Of a stretch of DNA of 37,214 nucleotides, positions 16,294-24,081 are shown in pieces. Numbering within the stretch: the first letter of the stretch is position 1; every line of letters begins with the position of its first letter. The DNA lies in contig JADGQW010000004.1 in the NCBI GenBank assembly GCA_017881505.1, positions 1 to 37,214 on the forward strand, given 5' to 3'. A program made the position numbers and the translations under genes. This stretch comes from Gemmatimonadales bacterium. Lineage in GTDB: Bacteria > Gemmatimonadota > Gemmatimonadetes > Gemmatimonadales > JACORV01. The notes beneath the pieces are model-generated. The model was not told the DNA's origin. It worked only from the letters and a program-made list of their open reading frames with translations, and ran no database searches.

Positions 16294-18015
16294 ATGACCA
16301 CCATGTCCATCGAGCGGACCGATCGGGTCGCGGGCAGCCTGGTGTCCGCGCTGGGCGAGCATCTGCTCCACCTCGACCGGCCCGCGCCCGACCGCATCTA
16401 CTGCGACGTCGCGCGCGACGCCAGCGTGGCGGCGGTGAAGGCGCTGTTCGAGGGGCTCAAGGCCCGGTACGTGATCTCCGTGGGCCTCGACCGCCGCGGC
16501 GAGGGGGCAGGGTTCGAGGTGCTTCACTGCTTCGCGATGGACGAGGAGCACGTGCGCTGCGCGCTGCGCGTCGCGCTGAGCCCGGAGCACCCCTCCATCC
16601 CGTCCATCACCCCGGTCATCCCGGGCGCTTCGTGGGCGGAGCTCGAGATCCGCGACCTCTTCGGCATCGGGATCGAGGGCCATCCCGACCCGCGCCGCCT
16701 CGTGCTCCCCGACGGCTTCCCCGACGACGTCCACCCGCTCCGGAAGGACTTCCCGTACGACGCGAAGCCGCCGCTCGACGGCCCTTCGCGCCCCTTCACC
16801 CCCGCGCCCCCCGGCACCACCGAGGTGCGGCTGGGGCCGTTCTTCCCGGTGCTCGAGGAGCCGTCGCAGTGGCGGCTGTTCGTGGACGGCGAGCGCATCG
16901 TGGGGACCGACTACCGCGGTTTCTACAGCCATCGCGCGATCGAGAAGCTGGCGGAGGCGAAGCTCTCTTACAACCAGGTGATCTCCCTCGCCGAGCGGAT
17001 CTGCGGCATCTGCGGGTGCGTGCACTCGACGTCGTACGTCCAGGCGGTCGAGGAGGCAGCGGGGCTCGCGGTGCCGCGGCGGGCGCGGGTCATCCGCTCC
17101 CTGGTGCTGGAGCTGGAGCGGCTGCAGAGCCACCTCCTGTGGCTGGGCATCGCCTGCCACATCCTCGGTTTCGACTTCGTGTTCCAGCAGTCGTGGCGGG
17201 TGCGGGAGCCGCTGATGACCCTCGCCGAGGCGCTGACGGGGAGCCGCAAGCACTTCCAGGTGAACGTGGTGGGGGGCGTGACCTTCGACGTGACGGCGGC
17301 GGGGCAGGAGCGGATCCTGGAGACGCTCACGGGCGTCGAGCGGGAGACGAGCGCGCTGGTGAAGGCGCTGGAGGGGGACCAGGCGCTGGTCCAGCGGCTC
17401 CAGCACGTGGGGATGTTCACGCCGGAGGAGGTGCGGCTCTCGGGCGCGGTGGGGCCGACGGCGCGCGGCAGCGGCGTCCCGGTGGACGCGCGGAAGGACC
17501 ACCCGTACGCGGCGTACGACGAGCTCGACTTCCAGGTGGTCACCCACGACGGCTGCGACAACTGGGGCCGGACGGTGGTGCGCATCGGCGAGGCGTTCGA
17601 ATCGGCGAAGATGCTGCGCCAGTGCGTCGCGCTGCTGCGGGAGATGCCGGAGGGGGGTCTCGTGGCGGACGTCCCGGACCGCCTGCCGCCGTTCCGCGAG
17701 GGGATGCACGGGGTGGAGGCGCCGCGCGGGGAGGTGTTCCACTACGTGCGCACCGGCTCGGGGAACGGCCCCGACCGCTGGCGGGTGCGGGCGCCGAGCT
17801 ACCAGAACATCCAGGCGGTCCCGACGATGCTGAAGCCGGGGACCACCGTGGCCGACGTGCCGATCACCCTCGGCAGCGTGGACCCCTGCTTCTCGTGCAC
17901 CGAGCGGATGGAGGTGCTCGACCTCGGGGCGCGCACGCGCCGGGTGCTCGACGCCGGCGAGATCCGGGAGCTCGCGCGCTCCGGGCGGATGCCGCCCGAG
18001 CGGAGTGCCCGGTGA
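16294..18015 (+). CDS. hyfG: Group 4 [NiFe]-hydrogenase large subunit (HyfG/HycE-like, NuoC-NuoD fusion)
   Basis: 573 residues from ATG 16294 with GGAGGGGGG upstream. The first 170 residues are a NuoC-like domain ending in DVHPLRKDFPYD. The rest is the NuoD-like catalytic subunit. All four nickel ligands are present: C237-x2-C240 with H244 in RICGICGCVHST (L1), and C532-x2-C535 in DPCFSC (L2). This distinguishes it from complex I and from Ehr proteins, which have lost them. After L2 comes TER-M and a 35-residue tail; HycE is cut after the Arg of DPCMSCTDR-M, so a cut between R538 and M539 by the operon's HycI-like protease is expected. It reduces protons to, or oxidises, H2 facing the cytoplasm. 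Its stop overlaps the start of hyfC. Confidence 0.96.
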   Translation: MTTMSIERTDRVAGSLVSALGEHLLHLDRPAPDRIYCDVARDASVAAVKALFEGLKARYVISVGLDRRGEGAGFEVLHCFAMDEEHVRCALRVALSPEHPSIPSITPVIPGASWAELEIRDLFGIGIEGHPDPRRLVLPDGFPDDVHPLRKDFPYDAKPPLDGPSRPFTPAPPGTTEVRLGPFFPVLEEPSQWRLFVDGERIVGTDYRGFYSHRAIEKLAEAKLSYNQVISLAERICGICGCVHSTSYVQAVEEAAGLAVPRRARVIRSLVLELERLQSHLLWLGIACHILGFDFVFQQSWRVREPLMTLAEALTGSRKHFQVNVVGGVTFDVTAAGQERILETLTGVERETSALVKALEGDQALVQRLQHVGMFTPEEVRLSGAVGPTARGSGVPVDARKDHPYAAYDELDFQVVTHDGCDNWGRTVVRIGEAFESAKMLRQCVALLREMPEGGLVADVPDRLPPFREGMHGVEAPRGEVFHYVRTGSGNGPDRWRVRAPSYQNIQAVPTMLKPGTTVADVPITLGSVDPCFSCTERMEVLDLGARTRRVLDAGEIRELARSGRMPPERSAR

Positions 18016-18920
18016 GCCCCGCGCTCGGGGCGGTGGTGTGGCTCCTCCTCGGGCCGGCGCTGGTCCTCGCGGCGGGGCCGTGGCTCGACGGCTTCGGCCG
18101 CCGGGTGCGGGCGCGGCTCGAGTCGCGGCGCGGCCCGCCGATGGTGCAGGGGTACCTCGACCTCGCCAAGCTCGCCACGAAGGAAGGGCTCGTCGCCGTC
18201 ACGAACCCGGTGACCGCGGCGGCGCCGTGGGTGGCCCTGGCGGCCGCGGTCACCGCGGGGGTGCTGGTGCCCCTCGGGGGCGCGACGCCGCTCGGCTTCG
18301 CGGGGGACATGGTCGTTGTGCTCTATCTCCTCGGCGTCTCGGCCGCGGCCGTCGCGCTCGGGGGCGCGTCGGGGGCGAGCGCCTACGGCTTCCTCGGCGC
18401 CAGCCGCGAGCTGCTGCTCCTCCTCCTGGTGGAGCCGGTGGTGGCGGGGGCGTTCCTGGTCGTGGGGCTCCAGGCGGGGACGTTCCGCCTCGGCGGGATG
18501 GCGGCGTGGGAGCTGGCGCACGGCCCGACGGTCGCGTCGGTGCTCGCGGGCGTGGCGGCCGGCGTGGCGCTCCTCGCGTACCTGGGGCGTGTGCCGTTCG
18601 ACCTCTCGGAGGCGGAGCAGGAGCTGACGGGGGGCGCGCTGGTGGAGTTCGGCGGCCGGCCGCTCGCGCTCTTCCGCTGGGCGCTCTTCACGCGCTGGCT
18701 CGTGGCGGCGTGGGTGGTGGTGGAGGTCTTCGTCCCGACGCCGCTCCGCGGGCCGGCGGGCGCCGCCGCGTCGGCGGGGCTGGTGGTGGTGCTGTTCGGC
18801 GTCCTGTCGGTGCTCTCGACGCTGATCGCGCGGCTGCGGATCGACCAGGCGCGGGTGTTCCTGGTGCAGATCGGGCTGCTGATGCTGTTCGCGTTCACCT
18901 TCGCGGTGATGGGCGCGTAG
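18012..18920 (+). CDS. hyfC: HyfC/HycD-like (NuoH-type) membrane subunit
   Basis: 302 residues from GTG 18012, overlapping the hyfG stop (GTGA). It has about eight transmembrane helices. The NuoH-family motifs are clear: the cytoplasmic loop ARLESRRGPPMVQGYLDLAKLATKE, which contacts the hydrogenase core, and PFDLSEAEQELTGG, holding the acidic residues of the E-channel or quinone-like cavity. It anchors the peripheral arm (HyfG, HyfI, HyfH) to the membrane arm and is thought to transmit the conformational or electrostatic signal to the antiporter subunits. The length and motif order fit HyfC/HycD (about 310 residues). Confidence 0.93.
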   Translation: MSPALGAVVWLLLGPALVLAAGPWLDGFGRRVRARLESRRGPPMVQGYLDLAKLATKEGLVAVTNPVTAAAPWVALAAAVTAGVLVPLGGATPLGFAGDMVVVLYLLGVSAAAVALGGASGASAYGFLGASRELLLLLLVEPVVAGAFLVVGLQAGTFRLGGMAAWELAHGPTVASVLAGVAAGVALLAYLGRVPFDLSEAEQELTGGALVEFGGRPLALFRWALFTRWLVAAWVVVEVFVPTPLRGPAGAAASAGLVVVLFGVLSVLSTLIARLRIDQARVFLVQIGLLMLFAFTFAVMGA

Positions 18921-18928
18921 GAGGCGAG

Positions 18929-19399
18929 ATGCTGGCGGCGAAGATCCGGCAGTTCCGGCTGGGGCTCAACACGGAGCGGGCGACGGTGGCGTACCCGTTC
19001 GCGCCGCACCCCGCCGAGCCGAACGCCCGCGGCCAGGTGGTCGTGGACACCGATAAGTGCACCGGGTGCGGCGGGTGCGCCGACGTCTGCCCCAGCCGCT
19101 GCATCCTCATCACCGACCTCGCGCCCCACTGGCGGATGCTGCGCCGCCACCTCGAGCGCTGCATCCACTGCGGCCGCTGCGAGGCCGCTTGCGACTACGG
19201 CGCCGTCGCCCTGACGCCCGAGTACGAGCTGGGGACCACCGACCGGGCCGACCTCCTCGTCGAGCAGCGGCTCTTCATGGGCGTGTGCGACCGGTGCGGG
19301 CGCTGCTACGTCCCGGGGCACCCCCTCGACGGGCTGAAGGCGGTGGGGACGCGGGTCGAGGAGCCGGCGCTGCTGGCCCTCGCGGGCGGGGGGCGGTGA
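18929..19399 (+). CDS. hyfH: HyfH/NuoI-like 2x[4Fe-4S] ferredoxin subunit with an extra Cys triplet
   Basis: 156 residues from ATG 18929 with GGAGGCG upstream. Two ferredoxin-type clusters are visible: C44-x2-C47-x2-C50-x3-C54-P and C78-x2-C81-x2-C84-x3-C88. They carry electrons to the proximal cluster in HyfI. Near the C-terminus a third group, C120-x2-C123-x2-C126 (CDRCGRC), is followed by YVPGHP; only three cysteines are present there. The N-terminal LGLNTERATVAYPF segment matches HyfH/HycF, where it lies along the membrane surface. It overlaps hyfE by one base (TGATG). Confidence 0.93.
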   Translation: MLAAKIRQFRLGLNTERATVAYPFAPHPAEPNARGQVVVDTDKCTGCGGCADVCPSRCILITDLAPHWRMLRRHLERCIHCGRCEAACDYGAVALTPEYELGTTDRADLLVEQRLFMGVCDRCGRCYVPGHPLDGLKAVGTRVEEPALLALAGGGR

Positions 19400-20055
19400 T
19401 GGAAGCCGTCATCCGCACTCTCTCGCTGGGGATGATCCTGACGTCCTTCGTGGCGGTGGAGTCGCGCAGCATGCGGCGGGCGCTCTACGCCTACATGGGT
19501 CAGGCGCTCCTGATGGTGGCGGTCATCGCCTGCTTCGCCACGTACCACGAGGCGCTGGCGCTGTGGGCCGCGACGGCGTTCGTGACCAAGTTCGGCCTCA
19601 TCTCCTGGCTGCTGTTCCGCGCCGTCCGGCGGGGGGACGACCAGGAGTGCCCGCCGCGCGTCGGGCAGGTGACGTCGGCCGTGGTGATCGGCGCGCTCGC
19701 CATCGCGGCGTACGCGCTGGTCCACCGCAACGTCGCCTTCCTCGCGCCCACGCCGATCGCGGAGATGGAGCCGTACCGGACCAACGTCGCGGTCGCCCTC
19801 ACGCTGCTCGCGGTCGGCATCTACGCGATCGTGACGCGACGCGACGCGCTGAAGGTGGTCCTCGGCGTCTGCCTGATCGAGAACGGGGCGCACCTGTCGC
19901 TCGTCTCCCTGGCCACCACGATGCACGAGACGGTCCTGATCGGCATGGTGACCGACGTGGTGCTCGCCGTGTTCATCCTGCTCATCCTGATCCGCGGCAT
20001 CGAGGAGCGGACCGGGTCGCGGGACACCAGCCGTCTGACGCTGCTGCGAGGGTAG
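19399..20055 (+). CDS. hyfE: HyfE-like (NuoK-type) membrane subunit
   Basis: 218 residues from ATG 19399, close to the roughly 216 of E. coli HyfE. It has about six transmembrane helices. The C-terminal half contains the NuoK-like core: NVAVALTLLAVGIYAIVTRRDALKVVLGV and then LIENGAHLSLVS, with glutamate E170 or its neighbour in the conserved ENG context, and TDVVLAVFILLILIRG. The N-terminal two helices are the HyfE-specific extension that replaces NuoJ-like helices. It is predicted to form part of the ion path between hyfC and the antiporters. Confidence 0.88.
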   Translation: MEAVIRTLSLGMILTSFVAVESRSMRRALYAYMGQALLMVAVIACFATYHEALALWAATAFVTKFGLISWLLFRAVRRGDDQECPPRVGQVTSAVVIGALAIAAYALVHRNVAFLAPTPIAEMEPYRTNVAVALTLLAVGIYAIVTRRDALKVVLGVCLIENGAHLSLVSLATTMHETVLIGMVTDVVLAVFILLILIRGIEERTGSRDTSRLTLLRG

Positions 20056-20064
20056 GGGGCTCCC

Positions 20065-21531
20065 GTGCTGCCGATCGCCGTCCTGGCAATGCCGCTCCTG
20101 ACCGCCGCCGCCGTCTGGCTCACGCGGGGCGTGCGCCTCCGCGCGTGGGTGTGGGTGGGCGGCTCCGCCGTCTCCCTCGTCCTCGCCGCGGTGCAGGCGT
20201 CGCGCGTCGTCGCCGATGGACCCATCTCGGCCCTCGGCGGGGAGCTGCTGGTGGACGGGCTCGCCGCGCTGATGGCGCTGCTCGTCGGCTTCCTGGCCTT
20301 CGCCTGCGCCGTCTACGCGGCGGGATACCTCCCCGGCGTGCATCCCCTCGAGGCGAGCCGGCGCGAGATCCTCGAGCGCCGCACCCCGATGTTCCAGGCC
20401 CTCTTCCCCGTCCTCCAGTCCACGCTGCTGTGGGTCGTGATGACCAACAACATCGTGCTGCTCTGGGTGGCGCTGGAGGCGACCACGCTCGCGTCGGCGC
20501 TCCTCGTCTCCTTCTACTGGGACGGCCGCGCCATCGAGGCGGGCTACAAGTACCTCCTCCTCCTGACGGTGGGGATCACCGCCGCCTTCTTCGGGTGCGT
20601 GCTCCTCTACTCCGCCGCCGCGCCGCACCTGGGCTCCTCCTCGGCGCTCCTCATCAGCAACCTGCGCGGGGTCGCCGACAAGATCCCCCGCGACATCGCC
20701 CTGCTGGCCACGGTGCTGCTGCTGATCGGCTTCGGGACCAAGGCCGGGCTCGCGCCCTTCCACCCGTGGGTGGCCGACGCGTACGCGGAAGCGCCGGCGG
20801 TGATGAGCGCTTTCCTGGGGAGCGTGATCTCGAAGGTGCCCTTCATCGGGATCATCCGGGTGTGGCAGATCCTCGGACCGCAGCATCCCGAGCTGAACAC
20901 GCTGCTCCTGTGGCTGGGCGTGTTCACCATCGTGGTGGGGGGCTTCCTCGCGCTGGCGCAGGACGAGCTGAAGCGGATGCACGCCTACTCCAGCGTGGCG
21001 CAGTACGGCTACGTGGCGCTCGCGCTGGGCACGGGGGGCTACCTCGGCTACTACGCGGCGGCGCTCTTCATGGTGAGCCACGCCCTGACGAAGGGGCTTC
21101 TCTTCTTCACCGCCGGCTCCGTCATCTACGCCACGAAGGGCCAGCGCTCGATGTCGGCACTCGGCGGGCTCGGGAAGAAGCTCCCCGTCACCGCGGCGTG
21201 CAGCCTCGCGGGCGCCCTCTCGCTGGCCGGGCTCCCCCCCTTCAGCGGGTTCGCCGGGAAGGCGGCGGTGGTCTTCGCCGCCGCGACGAGCGCGCAATGG
21301 GTGCCGTTGGGCATCGCGGTCGGGATGAGCCTCGTCACGATGGCGTACATGATCGGGATGACGCAGCGCGTGTTCCGCGGGGTGGCGCCGGCCGCGATCG
21401 ACCTGGACACGGTGCGCGAGGTCCCCGCGACGATGCGGGTGGCGATGATGCTCCTGGCGGCCGCGATGCTCGCGGTCGGCCTGCTGCCCGGACTGCTCGA
21501 CCCGCTCCTCGACCTCGCGGCGCGGACCTGA
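20065..21531 (+). CDS. hyfF: Antiporter-like membrane subunit 3 (HyfF/NuoN-like)
   Basis: 488 residues from GTG 20065 with a GGGGG run upstream. It is multi-spanning. The pair expected of a pumping subunit is kept: glutamate in LLWVALEATTLASALL and lysine in GFGTKAGLAPFHPWVADAYAEAP. The following helix, APAVMSAFLGSVISKVPF, departs from the usual AP-x-PVSALLSG pattern. LAQDELKRMHAYSSVAQYGYV is the later conserved segment. This is the third antiporter-type protein of the complex, so the membrane arm is as large as in E. coli Hyf (HyfB, D and F) and larger than in Hyc. It is thirteen bases before hyfI. Confidence 0.88.
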   Translation: MLPIAVLAMPLLTAAAVWLTRGVRLRAWVWVGGSAVSLVLAAVQASRVVADGPISALGGELLVDGLAALMALLVGFLAFACAVYAAGYLPGVHPLEASRREILERRTPMFQALFPVLQSTLLWVVMTNNIVLLWVALEATTLASALLVSFYWDGRAIEAGYKYLLLLTVGITAAFFGCVLLYSAAAPHLGSSSALLISNLRGVADKIPRDIALLATVLLLIGFGTKAGLAPFHPWVADAYAEAPAVMSAFLGSVISKVPFIGIIRVWQILGPQHPELNTLLLWLGVFTIVVGGFLALAQDELKRMHAYSSVAQYGYVALALGTGGYLGYYAAALFMVSHALTKGLLFFTAGSVIYATKGQRSMSALGGLGKKLPVTAACSLAGALSLAGLPPFSGFAGKAAVVFAAATSAQWVPLGIAVGMSLVTMAYMIGMTQRVFRGVAPAAIDLDTVREVPATMRVAMMLLAAAMLAVGLLPGLLDPLLDLAART

Positions 21532-21544
21532 GGGAGGTGGCCCC

Positions 21545-22105
21545 GTGCTGAAGAACGGCATCCTGCAGCAGCTCTTCCCCAAGGCGGGGCTCCGCTCCCT
21601 CTGGGTGTTCCACACCAACGTGGGCGCCTGCAACGGGTGCGACATCGAGATCCTCGACGCGCTGACGCCGTACTTCGACGTGGAGCGGTTCGGGATCAAG
21701 CTGATCGGCTCGCCGCGCCACGCCGACGTGCTGCTGGTGGCGGGGCCGGTCACGCGGCCGATGGAGAAGCCGCTCCGGGAGCTCTACGAGGCGGTGCCCG
21801 ACCCCAAGATCGTGATGGCGATCGGGGCGTGCGCGGTGGGCGGGGGCCCGTGGTTCGACACCTACAACGTCGTGGGCGGCGTGGACAAGGTCATCCCGGT
21901 GGACATCTACATCCCCGGCTGTCCCGCGCGGCCCGAGGCGATCATCAACGGCGTGGCGCAGCTCCTGGCGCTGGCGGAGAAGAAGATCTTCCCGGTGAAG
22001 GAGTCGCAGGAGTCGCCGGAGGAGCTGGCGGCCGTGGGGCGGGTCCCGCCGCGCGTGGGCGCGATGCTGCCGGCGGACGTGGTGGCGGCGCTGATGAAGC
22101 ACTAA
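21545..22105 (+). CDS. hyfI: HyfI/HycG-like (NuoB-type) small subunit
   Basis: 186 residues from GTG 21545 with GGGAGGTGG upstream. It carries the single proximal [4Fe-4S] cluster of the hydrogenase: ligands C29 and C32 (GACNGCDIEI), C96 (IGACAVGG) and C126 (IPGCPARP). These hand electrons to the Ni-Fe site in HyfG. The CNGCD-E motif and the absence of a Tat signal identify the group 4/complex I type and not a periplasmic uptake hydrogenase. It is the last gene of the operon, and a strong hairpin follows 54 bases downstream. Confidence 0.95.
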   Translation: MLKNGILQQLFPKAGLRSLWVFHTNVGACNGCDIEILDALTPYFDVERFGIKLIGSPRHADVLLVAGPVTRPMEKPLRELYEAVPDPKIVMAIGACAVGGGPWFDTYNVVGGVDKVIPVDIYIPGCPARPEAIINGVAQLLALAEKKIFPVKESQESPEELAAVGRVPPRVGAMLPADVVAALMKH

Positions 22106-22130
22106 GGGAGCCGAGAGCCGGGAGCGCTCG

Positions 22131-22153
22131 GCCATCCGCCATCAGCCATCAGT
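22131..22153. repeat. GCCATCAGCCATCAG-type intergenic repeat
   Basis: GGCCATCCGCCATCAGCCATCAG is the reverse-strand version of the TGATGGCTGA words at 3612-3653. It lies between the hyfI stop and the terminator. Confidence 0.6.
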
Positions 22154-22159
22154 AGCACG

Positions 22160-22192
22160 AGCGCCCCGCACCGGCTTTCGGTGCGGGGCGCT
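22160..22192 (+). terminator. Strong hairpin terminator of the hydrogenase operon
   Basis: AGCGCCCCGCACCG and CGGTGCGGGGCGCT pair perfectly over 14 bp around a five-base loop (GCTTT). The run TTC follows, so the U-tract is short. It lies between the converging hyf operon and the SPFH gene and may stop transcription from both sides. Confidence 0.8.
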
Positions 22193-22234
22193 TTCACGTG
22201 TGGACTCGCGACGTTGCGCGCGATCGGCTAACGG

Positions 22235-23206
22235 CTATCGGCTTCCCGCTGCCGACGTCACCGCCTTCGGTGGCTCCGGCGGCTTCATGCCCTTCATCAC
22301 GTTCATCGCCAGGGCGATCATCGAGCCCACGTCGGAGAGGCTGGCCGGCAGGACCACGGTGTTGCTGCTCTTGGCGATGTGGCCGAACTGCTCGACGTAC
22401 TTCTCCGCCACGCGGAGCTGCACCGCCTCCACGCCCCCTTCGCTGTTGATGGCCTCGGCCACCTTGCGCAGTCCTTCGGCCGTCGCGGTGGCGATGGCCT
22501 GGATGGCCTGGGCCTGGCCCTCCGCCTCGTTGATCTGCTGCTGGCGCTTGGCCTCGGAGGCCTTGATCACCTGCTGCTTCTGGCCTTCGGCGCTGTTGAT
22601 GGCGGCGTCGCGCTCCCCCTCCGACGCGAGGATGACCGCCCGCTTCTCGCGCTCGGCCCGCATCTGCTTCTCCATCGCGGCCAGCACGTCCTTCGGCGGG
22701 GTGATGTTCTTGATCTCGTAGCGCAGGACCTTGACGCCCCACGGCGCCGAGGCCTTGTCGAGCTCGGTCACCAGCATGGCGTTGACGTTGGCGCGCTCCT
22801 CGAAGGTCCGGTCGAGGGTGATCTTGCCGATCTCGCTCCGCAGCGCCGTCTGCGCGAGCTGGCTGATGGCGTAGTAGTAGTCGGAGATGCCGTAGCTGGC
22901 CCGCTCCGGGTCCAGCACCTTGAGGTAGATGAGCCCGTCGATCCCCACCTGCACGTTGTCGTTGGTGATGCAGATCTGCTCGGGGATGTCGATCGCCTGT
23001 TCCTTCAGCAGCTGCTTGTACCGGATGGCGTCGACGAAGGGGAGCAGGATGTGGAAGCCGGCGTCGAGCACGGCGTTGAACTTGCCGAGCCGCTCCACCA
23101 CGAAGGCGTTCTGCTGGGGCACCACCACCGCGGTCTTGACCACCACGATGATGGCGAACACGGCGAGCACGAGGGCGATGACGAGGCCGACGCTGACATT
23201 GTCCAT
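22235..23206 (-). CDS. SPFH/Band 7 (paraslipin/QmcA-like) membrane protein
   Basis: 323 residues from ATG 23206 with GAGGAA upstream. The N-terminal helix GLVIALVLAVFAIIVVVK anchors it to the membrane. The Band 7 domain begins VVVPQQNAFVVERLGKFNAVLDAG and includes TNDNVQVGIDGLIYLKVLDPE and ITLDRTFEERANVN. A long Ala/Glu/Gln-rich coiled coil (about residues 190-265, starting EKQMRAEREKRA) drives the large ring-like assembly typical of stomatin/prohibitin-like proteins. Such proteins organise membrane microdomains and chaperone membrane complexes. The gene lies 34 bases downstream of the NfeD-type gene, the standard pairing for this family. The C-terminal MKGMKPPEPPKA tail is proline-rich. Confidence 0.93.
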   Translation of the reverse strand: MDNVSVGLVIALVLAVFAIIVVVKTAVVVPQQNAFVVERLGKFNAVLDAGFHILLPFVDAIRYKQLLKEQAIDIPEQICITNDNVQVGIDGLIYLKVLDPERASYGISDYYYAISQLAQTALRSEIGKITLDRTFEERANVNAMLVTELDKASAPWGVKVLRYEIKNITPPKDVLAAMEKQMRAEREKRAVILASEGERDAAINSAEGQKQQVIKASEAKRQQQINEAEGQAQAIQAIATATAEGLRKVAEAINSEGGVEAVQLRVAEKYVEQFGHIAKSSNTVVLPASLSDVGSMIALAMNVMKGMKPPEPPKAVTSAAGSR

Positions 23207-23240
23207 GCTGGGTTCCTCGGTCGGGTGACGGGGGGCGCCG

Positions 23241-23660
23241 CTACTCGACGTCCACCCACAGCGTGAGCCCGTCCACCCGCTCGACGAGGCAGCGCTGCCC
23301 GGTCCGGAGCGGGAGTTCGGAAGAGGTCCGTACGGTCCAGGTCGTGCCCCGCAGCTCGGCCTTCCCCTCCGTGCCGGCCGGCAGGTCGGTCAGGAGGAGC
23401 GCCTGCTCCCCGATGAGGTCGGCCTGGGCGGTGGGATGGCGCGAGAGCCGGCGCAGGAGACGCCCCCGCAGCGTGATCAATCCCGCCAGCGACAGGACGG
23501 AGAAGGCGAACCACTGCACCGCCTCGGGGAACCCGAACGCGGCCAGCGGCGCCACGATCAGCGCGCTCACGCCGAAGAAGAGGGCGAAGAGCCCCCCCGG
23601 CGTGGCCATCTCGAAGGCCAGGAGCAGGATCCCGGCTAGCAACCACAGCCACCAGATCAT
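23241..23660 (-). CDS. NfeD-like short membrane protein (partner of SPFH protein)
   Basis: 139 residues from ATG 23660 with GAGGGG upstream. Two N-terminal hydrophobic stretches (IWWLWLLAGILLLAFEMATPG and the ALFFGVSALIVAPL region) and a third (WFAFSVLSLAGLI) are followed by a soluble C-terminal OB-fold domain (LIGEQALLLTDLPAGTEGKAELRG through LWVDVE). This is the short, protease-free NfeD form found next to paraslipins. The two probably form one operon with the SPFH gene second. A TATCAT box on the minus strand (23686-23691) could be its -10 element, but I see no good -35. Confidence 0.85.
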   Translation of the reverse strand: MIWWLWLLAGILLLAFEMATPGGLFALFFGVSALIVAPLAAFGFPEAVQWFAFSVLSLAGLITLRGRLLRRLSRHPTAQADLIGEQALLLTDLPAGTEGKAELRGTTWTVRTSSELPLRTGQRCLVERVDGLTLWVDVE

Positions 23661-23790
23661 GACGTCAGTCCCCTCTCATACCGCGATGATATGCACTGCG
23701 GCGCGCCGTTTCGCCACCTCGACGGCGAGCGGGCATCGAGGTCGGCGCTTGCGCGATCACGAGTGGCCGAAGGGGGAGGCGAGGCGGGAG

Positions 23791-23874
23791 CGGAGGGCGG
23801 GGGACTCGAACCCCCACGGGCTTGCGCCCAGCGGTTTTCAAGACCGCCGCCTTACCAGTTAGGTCTAGCCCTCC
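23791..23874 (-). tRNA. tRNA-Ser(UGA)
   Basis: On the minus strand GGAGGGC (23868-23874) pairs with GCCCTCC (23792-23798), with G as discriminator. The anticodon stem GCGGT/ACCGC encloses CTTGAAA, giving anticodon TGA at 23838-23840, which reads UCA. A long variable arm (TGGGCGCAAGCCCG) and T-arm GGGGGTTCGAGTCCCCC support serine identity. The D-arm looks weak (only two or three clear pairs). CCA is not encoded. Confidence 0.9.
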
Positions 23875-24081
23875 GCAGGAGAAGCTACGGTCCTTCGGCG
23901 GCCCGCGGCAACACAGCGCGCTCCGCCGCGCGCGGGTCGTTCCGTCCCGCGAGCGACCGCGCAAGGCGCCAGCGCCACGTCGCGGCGCTGGTGCATTCGC
24001 ATCATTGAGCTTCGTGCCCCGACCGTCGAATTTGCTCCGATCCGTGCGGCGGAGGGCTCGCCGGGCGGGAATTACGACTAA

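Noticed and set aside
23791-23874. Possible selenocysteine tRNA, given a nearby FDH-like gene
   Set aside because: The anticodon is UGA (reads UCA), not UCA; the acceptor stem is seven bp, not eight; and the FDH-like protein has no in-frame TGA at its active site.
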